A DNA stretch of 64,000 bases, taken from SCGC-AAA076-P13 sp964276145 (GTDB taxonomy: Bacteria; Pseudomonadota; Gammaproteobacteria; Magnimaribacterales; D2472). This document shows, piece by piece, positions 22,363 to 31,625 of this stretch; the stretch's first letter is position 1, and each line of letters opens with the position of its first letter. The notes under the pieces were generated by a model. That model was given only the letters and a program-made list of their open reading frames with translations. It had not been told where the DNA came from and searched no databases. The DNA is taken from assembly GCA_964276145.1 (NCBI GenBank), contig CAXYDN010000001.1, forward strand, positions 13,207 through 77,206, read 5' to 3'. The position numbers were made by a program, and so were the translations under genes.

Positions 22363-23961
22363 CTAATCTGAAGCGTATCTTAGCGCAGCTGTAAGTAATT
22401 TTTTAGTATATTCCTCTTTTGGCTCATCAAACACTTTTTTAGAAATGCCTGATTCAACAATATTTCCATCTTTCATAACAAAAATAAAATCTGACATTGA
22501 TCTAATAACTTTAAGGTCATGGCTTATAAATAAATATGTAAGGCCATATTCTTTCTGAATGTCTTTAAGTAAATTTATAACCTGAATCTGAATAGATCTA
22601 TCAAGAGCAGAAGTTGGTTCATCTAAGATCATAAACGCAGGATTCATTATCAATGATCTAGCAATTGCTATTCTTTGTCTTTGGCCTCCAGAAAATTCAT
22701 GAGGATATTTATTCTTTGCAGTAGATTCAATACCAACATCTGATAATACTTTGTCAATTTTTTGCTCTTTCTCATTTTTTGATAGCTTGAAATGAACACT
22801 CAATCCCTCACCTACAATTTCACCAATTGTCATTCTTGGAGATAGAGATCCATAAGGATCCTGAAATACTATCTGGATGTTTTTTTTCAATATTTTTTTT
22901 TCTTGATTTGAATTTAAATTGAGATTCTTGCCTTTAAAAAAAATGTCACCTTCATAAGAAATCAGATTTGCTATCGCTTTACCAAGAGTCGATTTGCCCG
23001 ATCCAGATTCACCTACCAAGCCTATGGTTGTATTTTCAAATATTTCAAAAGAAATATCTTTGACTGCATGAAAAGAATTTTTTTTGAATATATTTGTTGA
23101 AGGTATGTTGTAAAAGACATTCAGGTTATCTACTTTAATTATTGGTTTATGTTCGATTTCAATAGACTCTTTTGGTTGCGGCTCAGCATCTAATAATTTT
23201 TTTGTATAACCGTGTTCAGGATTATTAAAAACTTTTTCAGTTAAGCCCTGCTCAACAATTGCACCATCTTTCATAACACATACCTGGTCTGAAAATTCTT
23301 TTACTAATCCCAGGTCATGAGTTATGAACAAAATTGACATTCCTAATTCATTTTTTAATTTAGACATAAGGTCCAGAATTTGAGCCTGAATTGTTACATC
23401 CAATGCTGTAGTTGGTTCATCAGCTATTAATAATTGTGGCTTATTTACAAGGGCCATTGCTATCATTACTCTTTGTCGCTGACCTCCAGACAGCTCATGT
23501 GGATATGCATAAAATCTTCTTTCTACATCATCAATTTCAACAAGATTCAAAAGATTTTTTGCTTCCTTATCAGCATCTGCTCGTGAGCTATCTGAGTGGA
23601 GCATAATTGATTCAGTTATTTGATCACCAACTCTGTGATATGGGTTCAAAGATGTCATTGGTTCTTGAAATACCATTGATACAATATTTCCTCTTATGTT
23701 AAGGAGTTTATCTTTTGAAGCATCGATAATCTCATCACCTTTAAATTTTATTGAGGAGGTTTTCGAATAAGAGGCTTGGGGTCTTGGCAACAACTGAAGA
23801 ATTGACATAGCTGTAACTGATTTTCCCGATCCTGACTCTCCAACAAGAGCTAAGGTTTTATTATTTTCAATATTAAAACTTATATCATCAACAGCTTGAA
23901 ATTTGCCTTCTCTTGTAGCGAAATCAATGCTTAAGTTATTTACTTCTAAAATATTGTTCAT
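22363..23961 (-). CDS. fused dual ATP-binding protein of a peptide ABC importer (YejF-like)
   Basis: Two complete ABC ATPase domains lie in one chain of 532 aa. The first has Walker A GESGSGKS (from residue 41) and signature LSGGQRQRV; the second has GESGSGKSTLG and FSGGQRQRIA. Each is followed by an oligopeptide-type C-terminal region (EYTKKLL). This matches YejF/DppD-DppF fusions that power uptake of oligopeptides or microcin C-like compounds. No permease or binding-protein gene is adjacent, so its membrane partners must be elsewhere. It overlaps the upstream esterase gene by 4 nt. Confidence 0.9.
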   Translation of the reverse strand: MNNILEVNNLSIDFATREGKFQAVDDISFNIENNKTLALVGESGSGKSVTAMSILQLLPRPQASYSKTSSIKFKGDEIIDASKDKLLNIRGNIVSMVFQEPMTSLNPYHRVGDQITESIMLHSDSSRADADKEAKNLLNLVEIDDVERRFYAYPHELSGGQRQRVMIAMALVNKPQLLIADEPTTALDVTIQAQILDLMSKLKNELGMSILFITHDLGLVKEFSDQVCVMKDGAIVEQGLTEKVFNNPEHGYTKKLLDAEPQPKESIEIEHKPIIKVDNLNVFYNIPSTNIFKKNSFHAVKDISFEIFENTTIGLVGESGSGKSTLGKAIANLISYEGDIFFKGKNLNLNSNQEKKILKKNIQIVFQDPYGSLSPRMTIGEIVGEGLSVHFKLSKNEKEQKIDKVLSDVGIESTAKNKYPHEFSGGQRQRIAIARSLIMNPAFMILDEPTSALDRSIQIQVINLLKDIQKEYGLTYLFISHDLKVIRSMSDFIFVMKDGNIVESGISKKVFDEPKEEYTKKLLTAALRYASD

Positions 23962-24962
23962 ATAATTTTTTTGTACTCCCCTAAAAAATCATCTACTGCT
24001 ATTTTTGCGGCATTAAGTCGTGTTGATGATACAAAGCCATGAAACATATTAGGATAATGTAATTGTTTTACATTATCTCCTCTTTTATGCAATAAGTATG
24101 CATACTTTTCACCATCATCACATAGCGGATCAAATCCAGCAGTAATGATAATAGTATTTGGCAATTTTATGTCTGAGTTTAATTTTAATAAATTGAAAGC
24201 AGGATCATTTTTGTTATTTTTGTTATTGCCGAGTTTGTCCCAAAACCAAACCATAGTTTTTTTAGTTAGCAAATATCCTTCTGATAAAAAATCATAGGAT
24301 TCTGAATTACAATCCGGGTCACACATTGGGTATATAAGGAACTGACTATGAGGGATATTTTCTTTATCAACTTCAATTAATCTATGTACAAGTGAAGCAG
24401 CTAAATGAGCTCCGGCGCTATCACCGCATAAAGAAATATTTTCAGGCTTATATCCTTTTTTGATAAGCCAATAATAAGCTTCGATTGCATCATTGAGTGC
24501 AATAGGATATTCATATTCAGGAGCAAGCTTATATTCTAATGAGTATGTTTTTGTCTGAAGTTTGTCTGTCATATATGAAACGTATCCATCATGAGTATCA
24601 ACAGAATTTAGAACATATCCACCACCATGAAAAAATAAAATGGCTTTGTTTGAAGAAATTTTAGAAGGTATATATTCCCTGCATAAGGTATTGTCCTTTC
24701 CTAAAAAATGATCAACTTTGTTAACAAAGCTTTTAGGACTAGATGATAGATTGTGTTGCACTCTATTTTTAATTATTAAGTTCCTTATGCTTTCAATCTC
24801 ATTGTCAGGTATAGAGGAAAGGTCAATGCTGGGCTGAAGACTTATTAGTGCCTGAGATTGAATATCAAACTGATGACCTCTAAACGGCGGTTTTTTTTTA
24901 AAAAATATTCTTAATACTAATACTGGTATTTTGAAGAAAAATTTTAAAATAAATGTACTCAT
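23958..24962 (-). CDS. alpha/beta hydrolase, hormone-sensitive-lipase family esterase
   Basis: This is a 334-aa esterase or lipase of the HSL (bacterial type IV) family. The oxyanion motif HGGGYV lies at residues 112-117, the nucleophile serine is S182 in GDSAGAHLA, the acid lies in AGFDPLCDDG and the histidine in MFHGF. A hydrophobic N-terminal stretch (residues 4-21) may tether it to the membrane. The substrate is unknown. It heads a minus-strand run that continues into the ABC ATPase, ilvD, hemB, trxA and rho. Confidence 0.88.
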   Translation of the reverse strand: MSTFILKFFFKIPVLVLRIFFKKKPPFRGHQFDIQSQALISLQPSIDLSSIPDNEIESIRNLIIKNRVQHNLSSSPKSFVNKVDHFLGKDNTLCREYIPSKISSNKAILFFHGGGYVLNSVDTHDGYVSYMTDKLQTKTYSLEYKLAPEYEYPIALNDAIEAYYWLIKKGYKPENISLCGDSAGAHLAASLVHRLIEVDKENIPHSQFLIYPMCDPDCNSESYDFLSEGYLLTKKTMVWFWDKLGNNKNNKNDPAFNLLKLNSDIKLPNTIIITAGFDPLCDDGEKYAYLLHKRGDNVKQLHYPNMFHGFVSSTRLNAAKIAVDDFLGEYKKII

Positions 24963-25034
24963 GATTCATTAATTAACTTTGATATAAATATTGTTCTTTC
25001 TTTTAGTAGCTATGACGTTTATTCTTATCTGCCT

Positions 25035-25448
25035 ATGAGACAATTTATAATTATACTCTTATCTATAAATTTATCTTTAGAATTGGTTTCATCCGAATTT
25101 TTAGAAAAGAAAAATACTATACCAGAGGCCAAAGAAGTTTTTATGGTTAGTAGTTATTTAGATAAAAATTTAATTAAAGTTTCATGGGAAATTAAAGATG
25201 GATTTTATTTGTATTTAAATAGTATTCAAGTGAAAAAAAATGCAAATATTATTCCCTATAAAGTTATTGATTCTAATCAATCGATCTATTCAGATGAGTT
25301 TTTTGGCACAACAGAAATTCTTAGAAAGGATTTTAAAATTTCAATAAATAATGCAGATTCATTAGATTTATCGACTATACTAATAAATTATCAAGGGTGC
25401 TCTGACTCTGGTTTTTGTTATCCCATGCAAACAAAAAAACTTCTTTAA
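25035..25448 (+). CDS. stand-alone DsbD N-terminal (periplasmic) domain protein
   Basis: This 137-aa exported protein matches only the N-terminal immunoglobulin-like domain of DsbD. It has a signal peptide (MRQFIIILLSINLSLELVSS), the domain feature WEIKDGFYLYLNSIQV, and the redox pair in YQGCSDSGFCYP (CxxxxxC, as in E. coli C103 and C109). The membrane and C-terminal thioredoxin domains of DsbD are missing, and the downstream 42 nt contain no continuation. It may receive electrons from a separate CcdA-like protein. It lies upstream of aroQ on the same strand. Confidence 0.85.
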   Translation: MRQFIIILLSINLSLELVSSEFLEKKNTIPEAKEVFMVSSYLDKNLIKVSWEIKDGFYLYLNSIQVKKNANIIPYKVIDSNQSIYSDEFFGTTEILRKDFKISINNADSLDLSTILINYQGCSDSGFCYPMQTKKLL

Positions 25449-25490
25449 AAAAATATATAAAATCGCTTAATTTCTGTTAAAATCTATAAA

Positions 25491-25934
25491 ATGAAGATAT
25501 TATTATTAAATGGTCCTAATTTGAACCTTCTTGGCTCAAGAGAAAAAGATATATATGGAAATACCTCATTGGAACAATTAGAATCCAATCTTTACTCTAT
25601 TGCTAAAAGACAAGACTGTAATCTTGTTTGCTATCAAAGCAATGCCGAACATGAGCTAATAAACGCTATTCATGATGCTGGTAAAAATAATTTTAATTCT
25701 ATAATTATCAATCCCGCTGCATATACTCATACAAGCATTGCTCTAAGAGATGCGCTAGTTGGTGTGGATATTCCATTTTATGAAGTGCATATTTCAGATA
25801 TTTACAAAAGAGAGAAATTTAGAAACTTTTCATATTTTTCAGATATTGCTGAAAAAGTTTTCTGCGGCTTGGGCATAGATGGTTATGAACTAGCTTTAGA
25901 AGAGGCTATATCATTAAATGTTGGAGATAAATAA
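25491..25934 (+). CDS. aroQ: 3-dehydroquinate dehydratase, type II
   Basis: This is the third step of the shikimate pathway, dehydrating 3-dehydroquinate. The type II signature opens the protein: LLLNGPNLNLLGSREKDIYG, with the catalytic tyrosine in the DIYG segment, and INPAAYTHTSIALRDAL and PFYEVHISDIYKREKFR follow. The length of 147 aa is typical. It is immediately followed by accB with no gap, the familiar aroQ-accB-accC order. Confidence 0.97.
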   Translation: MKILLLNGPNLNLLGSREKDIYGNTSLEQLESNLYSIAKRQDCNLVCYQSNAEHELINAIHDAGKNNFNSIIINPAAYTHTSIALRDALVGVDIPFYEVHISDIYKREKFRNFSYFSDIAEKVFCGLGIDGYELALEEAISLNVGDK

Positions 25935-26372
25935 ATGGATATTAGAAAAATTAAAAAATTAATTGAAATGCTTCAAGAATCTGACTTAAAAGAAATAGAA
26001 GTTAGTCAGGGAGATGAATCGGTTAGAATTCTTAGAGATCGTTTTGTTCAAACAAATGGAAATAAGATAATTCAGCAACCTGAGGTATTTAGTGCCGAGC
26101 CAGAGATTCAGCAAAAAATTGAAACAAGCAAGGCTGAAGGTAATGTCATTACATCGCCAATTGTTGGAACATTTTATAGAAAACCAAGTCCGGATAAAGA
26201 TCCATTTATAAGAGTTGGAGACACTGTAGAGAAAGGCGATGTGTTATGCATCATTGAGGCTATGAAAATGATGAATGAAATAAAATCAGACTTCAGTGGA
26301 AAAATAGTCTCTATTAATCTTGAAGATGGTGAGCCAGTTGAATTTGGGCAAAGCATAATAACCATTAATTAA
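25935..26372 (+). CDS. accB: biotin carboxyl carrier protein of acetyl-CoA carboxylase
   Basis: This protein carries the biotin group between biotin carboxylase and carboxyltransferase in fatty acid synthesis. The biotinylated lysine is K111 in IEAMKMMNEI; the swinging domain spans roughly residues 70-145, and an N-terminal helical part (MDIRKIKKLIEMLQESDLKE) is followed by a short charged linker rather than the usual Ala/Pro-rich one. At 145 aa it is slightly compact. It sits between aroQ and accC. Confidence 0.97.
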   Translation: MDIRKIKKLIEMLQESDLKEIEVSQGDESVRILRDRFVQTNGNKIIQQPEVFSAEPEIQQKIETSKAEGNVITSPIVGTFYRKPSPDKDPFIRVGDTVEKGDVLCIIEAMKMMNEIKSDFSGKIVSINLEDGEPVEFGQSIITIN

Positions 26373-26378
26373 ATAATC

Positions 26379-27728
26379 ATGGCATTTAAAGTTCTCATTG
26401 CAAATAGAGGAGAGATAGCACTTCGCGCTATTAGAGCCTGCAAAGAATTAAATATCTCAACTGTTTCTGTTTATTCTGAAGGTGATAAAGATTTAAAGCA
26501 TTTAAAATTTTCAGATGAAACAGTTTGTATTGGCCCATCTTCACCACTGGAAAGCTATCTGAATACGGCTGCAATTCTTTCAGCTGCAGAATTAACTCAG
26601 GTTAATGCTATATATCCAGGCTATGGATTCTTGGCTGAAGACTCAAATTTTGCTGAAATGTGTGAAAAAAGTGGATTTAAGTTTATAGGTCCAGCCTCAG
26701 GAACTATTAAGAGTATGGGAGATAAAATAACTGCAAAAACATTAGCTGAAGATGCTGGAATACAAATCGTCCCTGGCTATAAAGAAGATATTCCTAAAAA
26801 TGAAGAAGAGTTTAAAAAAATTGCAAAAGACATTGGTTATCCAATCATGATAAAAGCTACTGCTGGAGGTGGTGGTAGAGGTATGAGAGTTGTTGAACAT
26901 GAAGATGATCTTATATCTCATGCAGAAATAACTATGCAAGAAGCAAAAAATGCTTTTGGTAATGAGAAGATTTATCTAGAAAAATTTATCGCAAACCCTA
27001 GGCATATTGAAGTACAAATTGTCGGAGATGGTAAAGGTCATGCTATCCATTTGGGAACCCGTGATTGCAGCATGCAAAGAAGGCATCAAAAAATTATTGA
27101 GGAGGCTCCTGCTAGAAATATTAATGAAAATGCGCTTAATAAAACTTATGAAGCATGCACCAACTTGTGCAAGAAAATTAAATACGAAGGGGTTGGGACT
27201 ATAGAATTCTTATATGAAGATGGAGAGTTCTATTTCATAGAAATGAATACTCGTATTCAAGTTGAGCACCCTGTTACTGAAATGATCACAGGGTTTGACC
27301 TTGTAAAGGCTCAATTAAGAATTGCCTTGGGTATGAACATTACACTTAATCAAGAAAATATAAAATTCACTGGACATTCTATGGAGTGCAGAATTAATGC
27401 GGAAGATCCAGAAACTTTTCAGCCCTCACCTGGAAAAATTACGAAAATGCATACACCAGGCGGTTTTGGCGTCAGATACGATTCACATATATATGGAGGT
27501 TATTTGGTGCCGCCTTACTATGACTCCTTATTAGCAAAAATTATCACACAAGCTAATTCGAGAGAATCTGCTATTAAAAGAATGATTAGTGCTTTAGATG
27601 AATTTTTTATTGATGGAATAAAAACCAATCATTCTTTACATCAAAAAATACTTCATGATGATACATTTTTAAATAATAAACATACAATTAACTATCTTGA
27701 AAATGAGTTCTTAAAAAATGTTTCCTGA
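26379..27728 (+). CDS. accC: biotin carboxylase subunit of acetyl-CoA carboxylase
   Basis: This ATP-grasp enzyme carboxylates the biotin on AccB. It opens with KVLIANRGEIALRAIRACKE, has the glycine-rich ATP loop KATAGGGGRGMRVV, and the catalytic region EMNTRIQVEHPVTE. The length of 449 aa is standard. It starts 6 nt after accB and overlaps leuS by 11 nt, so fatty acid synthesis genes are directly joined to leuS-lptE-holA here. Confidence 0.97.
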   Translation: MAFKVLIANRGEIALRAIRACKELNISTVSVYSEGDKDLKHLKFSDETVCIGPSSPLESYLNTAAILSAAELTQVNAIYPGYGFLAEDSNFAEMCEKSGFKFIGPASGTIKSMGDKITAKTLAEDAGIQIVPGYKEDIPKNEEEFKKIAKDIGYPIMIKATAGGGGRGMRVVEHEDDLISHAEITMQEAKNAFGNEKIYLEKFIANPRHIEVQIVGDGKGHAIHLGTRDCSMQRRHQKIIEEAPARNINENALNKTYEACTNLCKKIKYEGVGTIEFLYEDGEFYFIEMNTRIQVEHPVTEMITGFDLVKAQLRIALGMNITLNQENIKFTGHSMECRINAEDPETFQPSPGKITKMHTPGGFGVRYDSHIYGGYLVPPYYDSLLAKIITQANSRESAIKRMISALDEFFIDGIKTNHSLHQKILHDDTFLNNKHTINYLENEFLKNVS

Positions 27729-30132
27729 ATATAATCCTAAAGATATTGAAAAAGCTGCTCAAGATAAGTGGTTGAAGGAAGGTAGATTTAAATCTGCACC
27801 TGACAATCGAGAAAAATACTATTGCCTTTCAATGTTTCCTTACCCATCAGGCAAATTGCATATGGGCCATGTTAGAAATTATACGATTGGTGATGTTATA
27901 TCTAGATATAAAAGAATGAACAATTTTAATGTTTTCCAGCCCATGGGCTGGGATGCATTTGGACTGCCTGCTGAGAATGCAGCAATAGCCAATAAAGTTA
28001 GTCCAAAAGAATGGACCAATGAAAATATAGATCATATGAAGAAGCAATTGATTTCTCTTGGTTTAGGATATGACTGGTCAAAGGAATTGAGAACATGTGA
28101 GCCCAAATACTATAAATGGGAACAATTAATTTTTAAAAAGTTTCATGATAAAGGCTTGGTTTATAAGAAAAAATCTATAGTGAATTGGGATCCAGTTGAT
28201 GAAACTGTGCTTGCAAATGAACAAGTTATTGATGGAAAAGGATGGAGGTCTGGTGCAAAAGTTGAGTTAAAAGAAATAGATCAGTGGTTTATTAGAATAA
28301 CTGATTATGCAGAAGAGCTGCTCTCTTCTCTTGACGAGGTAGACTGGCCTGAGAATGTGAAGACCATGCAAAAAAATTGGATTGGTAAATCTCATGGTGC
28401 AGAAATTAAATACAAAATAGCAGATTCTTCAAAATCTTTAACTGCTTTCTCTACTAGGCCAGACACAATCTATGGAGTTTCTTTTATTGCAATCTCGCCC
28501 AACCATGATATTGCACTTAAATTAGCAGAAACAAATTCTGAAATAAAAGATTTCTTAATTAAATGCAAAGAAACCTCCTCTGCAGAGGCTGACATGGCGA
28601 AGGCTGAGAAGCTTGGAATAGATACTGGCATTAAAGCTATCCACCCATTAACTAATAAAAATATCCCTGTATGGATTGGTAATTTCGTATTACTAGATTA
28701 TGGAACTGGAGTTGTAATGGGCGTTCCAGGACATGATCAAAGAGATTTTGAGTTTGCTTTAAAATATAATCTAGATATCACACAAGTTATTTCATCAGGC
28801 GATGATAGTGCTCTACCTATTATTAATAAAGGTAAGCTTATTAATTCAGAAGTTTATGATGACTTAAGCTCAGATGAAGCTTCCTTAAAGATTATTAACC
28901 AACTCAAATCAGATAATCTAGGTGAGGGTCTTATTCAGTTTAGGCTAAGAGATTGGGGTGTTAGTAGACAAAGATATTGGGGCTGCCCAATACCTGTAAT
29001 TTATGAGGATGGGGAAGCAAAATTAGTTGATGAAAAAGATCTTCCAGTAAAGCTACCTGATCTACCTGATAACTCTGCTCCAATACCATTAAGTCAAAAT
29101 AAAGATTTTTATAATTTATCTCCAGAAATTCAAAGGGAAACTGATACTTTTGATACGTTCATGGATTCGTCATGGTATTACGCAAGATTCACTTCAGCAG
29201 ATAATGAAGCTGAAATTTTTGACGAAAATACAAAGTATTGGTTGCCTGTAGACCTTTATATAGGAGGAATTGAGCATGCAATTCTTCATTTACTTTACTC
29301 AAGATTTTTTCACAAAGCCTTGCGTGATATGGATATGGTCGAGGGGAATGAGCCCTTCAAAAAATTACTTACTCAAGGAATGGTTCTCAAAGATGGGGCA
29401 AAAATGTCTAAATCTAAAGGCAATACTGTTGACCCTCAATCTTATATTGAGAAATATGGTGCAGACACAGTAAGACTATATATGATGTTTACAGCTCCAC
29501 CAGAACAAAGTTTAGAATGGTCAGAGTCTTCAGTTGAAGGTGCCTCAAGATTTATAAAGAAAGTCTATAACCTTGTAATTGATAAAACATTTATTTCAAT
29601 TAAAGAGTCTAATCAATTTTCTAAAGAGGAAATAAATTTAAGACGAAAAACTCATACAACACTAAAAAAAGTTACTAATGATTTTGAGTCTAGGTTCTCT
29701 TTTAATACTGCTATTGCTTCAATTATGGAGCTGCTTAATGCCATTCCAGAGGACTTTAAAAAAATTAATGCCTCCGATTCAAAAAAATTCTGCCTTAATG
29801 AATCAATTATTATTATTCTGAAAACATTAAACCCTATTGCGCCTCATATATCAGAGTTTCTTTGGAATCATTTTGATGCAGATAAATTAATGGGACCAAT
29901 AGAGTCTTCATGGCCAGAGGTGCAAGAAAATCTCCTAGAGATTTCTGAATTTGAACTTGTTATTCAAATTAATGGCAAATTAAGAGGTAAAGTTTTAGTC
30001 GATATTAATCTTGAGCAAAATGAAATCGAAAAAATTGCTAAGAATGTAGAGAATGTTTCTTCAAATTTAGAAGGAAAAGATATAAAAAAATCAATTTATA
30101 TTAAAGGTAAAATAATTAATTTTGTAATCTAA
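27718..30132 (+). CDS. leuS: leucyl-tRNA synthetase, lacking the leucine-specific insertion
   Basis: This enzyme charges tRNA-Leu with leucine. The class I motifs are clear: HMGH at residues 48-51 in PYPSGKLHMGHVRN, and KMSKS from K562. The CP1 editing domain is present (TRPDTIYGVSF and GTGVVMGVPGHDQRD). At 804 aa it is about 56 residues shorter than E. coli LeuS; most of the difference is the leucine-specific domain normally placed just before KMSKS, here reduced to GMVLKDGAKMSKS. The gene overlaps accC and precedes lptE. Confidence 0.97.
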   Translation: MFPEYNPKDIEKAAQDKWLKEGRFKSAPDNREKYYCLSMFPYPSGKLHMGHVRNYTIGDVISRYKRMNNFNVFQPMGWDAFGLPAENAAIANKVSPKEWTNENIDHMKKQLISLGLGYDWSKELRTCEPKYYKWEQLIFKKFHDKGLVYKKKSIVNWDPVDETVLANEQVIDGKGWRSGAKVELKEIDQWFIRITDYAEELLSSLDEVDWPENVKTMQKNWIGKSHGAEIKYKIADSSKSLTAFSTRPDTIYGVSFIAISPNHDIALKLAETNSEIKDFLIKCKETSSAEADMAKAEKLGIDTGIKAIHPLTNKNIPVWIGNFVLLDYGTGVVMGVPGHDQRDFEFALKYNLDITQVISSGDDSALPIINKGKLINSEVYDDLSSDEASLKIINQLKSDNLGEGLIQFRLRDWGVSRQRYWGCPIPVIYEDGEAKLVDEKDLPVKLPDLPDNSAPIPLSQNKDFYNLSPEIQRETDTFDTFMDSSWYYARFTSADNEAEIFDENTKYWLPVDLYIGGIEHAILHLLYSRFFHKALRDMDMVEGNEPFKKLLTQGMVLKDGAKMSKSKGNTVDPQSYIEKYGADTVRLYMMFTAPPEQSLEWSESSVEGASRFIKKVYNLVIDKTFISIKESNQFSKEEINLRRKTHTTLKKVTNDFESRFSFNTAIASIMELLNAIPEDFKKINASDSKKFCLNESIIIILKTLNPIAPHISEFLWNHFDADKLMGPIESSWPEVQENLLEISEFELVIQINGKLRGKVLVDINLEQNEIEKIAKNVENVSSNLEGKDIKKSIYIKGKIINFVI

Positions 30133-30184
30133 ATATTATTAATAATGCTTTGATAAATTTTACTCGGGTAGTTAAGATAATTTA

Positions 30185-30655
30185 ATGCGTTACTCCTTTA
30201 AATTTTTTTGCTTTCTATCATTATTTTTAGTCTCTAGCTGTAATTTTAATCAGATAATTATCAACCCATATGACAAAGGAAATTATAATGTTATAGCTGA
30301 TAAATCAGTGCCAATTCTTTTGCGCAATAAGATTAAAAGTGTATTTAAATTTAATGACGAAGACAATGCCAATGTTGAGGCTAAAATTTATATTAAAAAT
30401 TATTCTTTTCAAGAGTACTCTATTTATGCTGGTTCAGCACTAAGGTCTCTTGAAGGAGAGATCACTGCAAAATTTCAACTCGAAATTCAAACTTCTCAAA
30501 AAACCCATAACAAAGATATTAAAATAGTAAAAAGATATAAATCAAACGAATTAAATCCTTTTGCAGAAAAAGAAATGATTAAAATGATTGAAAAAAATAT
30601 TTATAAAGAAATACTAGATGAAATTATTAGAGAGGTGAGTTCCTTTGAAATGTGA
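30185..30655 (+). CDS. lptE: LPS-assembly lipoprotein LptE
   Basis: LptE plugs the LptD barrel that inserts lipopolysaccharide into the outer membrane. The sequence is poorly conserved in the family; the call rests on its position between leuS and holA, a signal peptide with lipobox (LVSSC), the 156-aa length, and the pattern of the LptE fold, including SALRSLEGEITAKFQLEI. The region after leuS is 52 nt. It overlaps holA by 11 nt. Confidence 0.88.
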   Translation: MRYSFKFFCFLSLFLVSSCNFNQIIINPYDKGNYNVIADKSVPILLRNKIKSVFKFNDEDNANVEAKIYIKNYSFQEYSIYAGSALRSLEGEITAKFQLEIQTSQKTHNKDIKIVKRYKSNELNPFAEKEMIKMIEKNIYKEILDEIIREVSSFEM

Positions 30656-31625
30656 ATCCTTGGCCTTAAACAAATATCTAGATAAGTCACCAAATATTTT
30701 CTTTTTATTCGGAACCGAGGTTGTTTTAAGAAACAGTTCTAAAGATATCCTTAAAAAATACCTTGATACAAAAGGTTTTCAGGAAAAGAGATTAATAACA
30801 AAAGAGCATTTTGATCAAATAGAGCAGTCAATAATAGAGAGTTCTAGTGGTTCGCTCTTTGGCTCTAAGTTAATAATAGATATTCATCATGATCAAGGAA
30901 AAATTCCAGATCAAATAATTAAAATCTTTGAAATAGATAACATCAGTAATAATGAAAATATTGCGATAATTATTAATTCTCATAATGAAAAATTAAATAG
31001 CTCAACTAAATGGGTTAAAAAGATGGATCAGCACGCCCTAATTGTTGAGTGTAAGAAATTAAAGTCTTTTGAAGAAAAAATATGGCTCAAAAATCAGCTT
31101 GAATTTGTTGATGATAATGATAAGAAATCTTTTATAGATAATATCTATGAAATGAACATTGGTAATTTAGTTGCTCAACAAAATGAGATTAATATCTTAA
31201 AGTTAATCTATAAAAGTGGAATGAAGGCATCTGGAATTTTTGAAAATGACTCAGCAGAGTTTATTCCATTTGATTTAGAGGATGAGATCATTGCATTAAA
31301 TACTAGCCATGCACTTAGAATTATTAACTCCATAAAAGAATCAGAGGCTCATTATGCTCCTTTATTAGTATGGATAATTGGCAAAATTATAAATAAATCA
31401 ACTGCAGCCAAGCAAAATTCAAACCCACAATCAAATCTTCAAAAGTCAGGAGTATGGAGTAATAAAATTTCTTCATATATTAATTTTATGAAAATTCATT
31501 CCATGCAAAAACTAATAAGTCTCCAAAAAAATATATATGAATTAGATTTAACTAGTAAGGGTTTAAATAAAAGAAATTTTTGGGATGATATAGACAACAT
31601 CATCATAAAAATGACTTCTAATTAA
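30645..31625 (+). CDS. holA: DNA polymerase III delta subunit
   Basis: Delta opens the beta clamp in the clamp-loader complex. The protein is divergent but shows the family layout: N-terminal part with NIFFLFGTEVVLRNSSKDIL, the segment SSGSLFGSKLIID, and a helical C-terminus (KRNFWDDIDNIIIKM). At 326 aa it is near normal. Its position after lptE supports the call. It ends convergent with dat, overlapping by 8 nt; the usual next gene, nadD, is absent here. Confidence 0.9.
   Translation: MKCESLALNKYLDKSPNIFFLFGTEVVLRNSSKDILKKYLDTKGFQEKRLITKEHFDQIEQSIIESSSGSLFGSKLIIDIHHDQGKIPDQIIKIFEIDNISNNENIAIIINSHNEKLNSSTKWVKKMDQHALIVECKKLKSFEEKIWLKNQLEFVDDNDKKSFIDNIYEMNIGNLVAQQNEINILKLIYKSGMKASGIFENDSAEFIPFDLEDEIIALNTSHALRIINSIKESEAHYAPLLVWIIGKIINKSTAAKQNSNPQSNLQKSGVWSNKISSYINFMKIHSMQKLISLQKNIYELDLTSKGLNKRNFWDDIDNIIIKMTSN

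Noticed and set aside
25449..25490. Frameshifted remainder of DsbD downstream of its N-domain
   Set aside because: Only 42 nt separate the stop from aroQ and no frame there encodes DsbD sequence, so it is not a simple frameshift.
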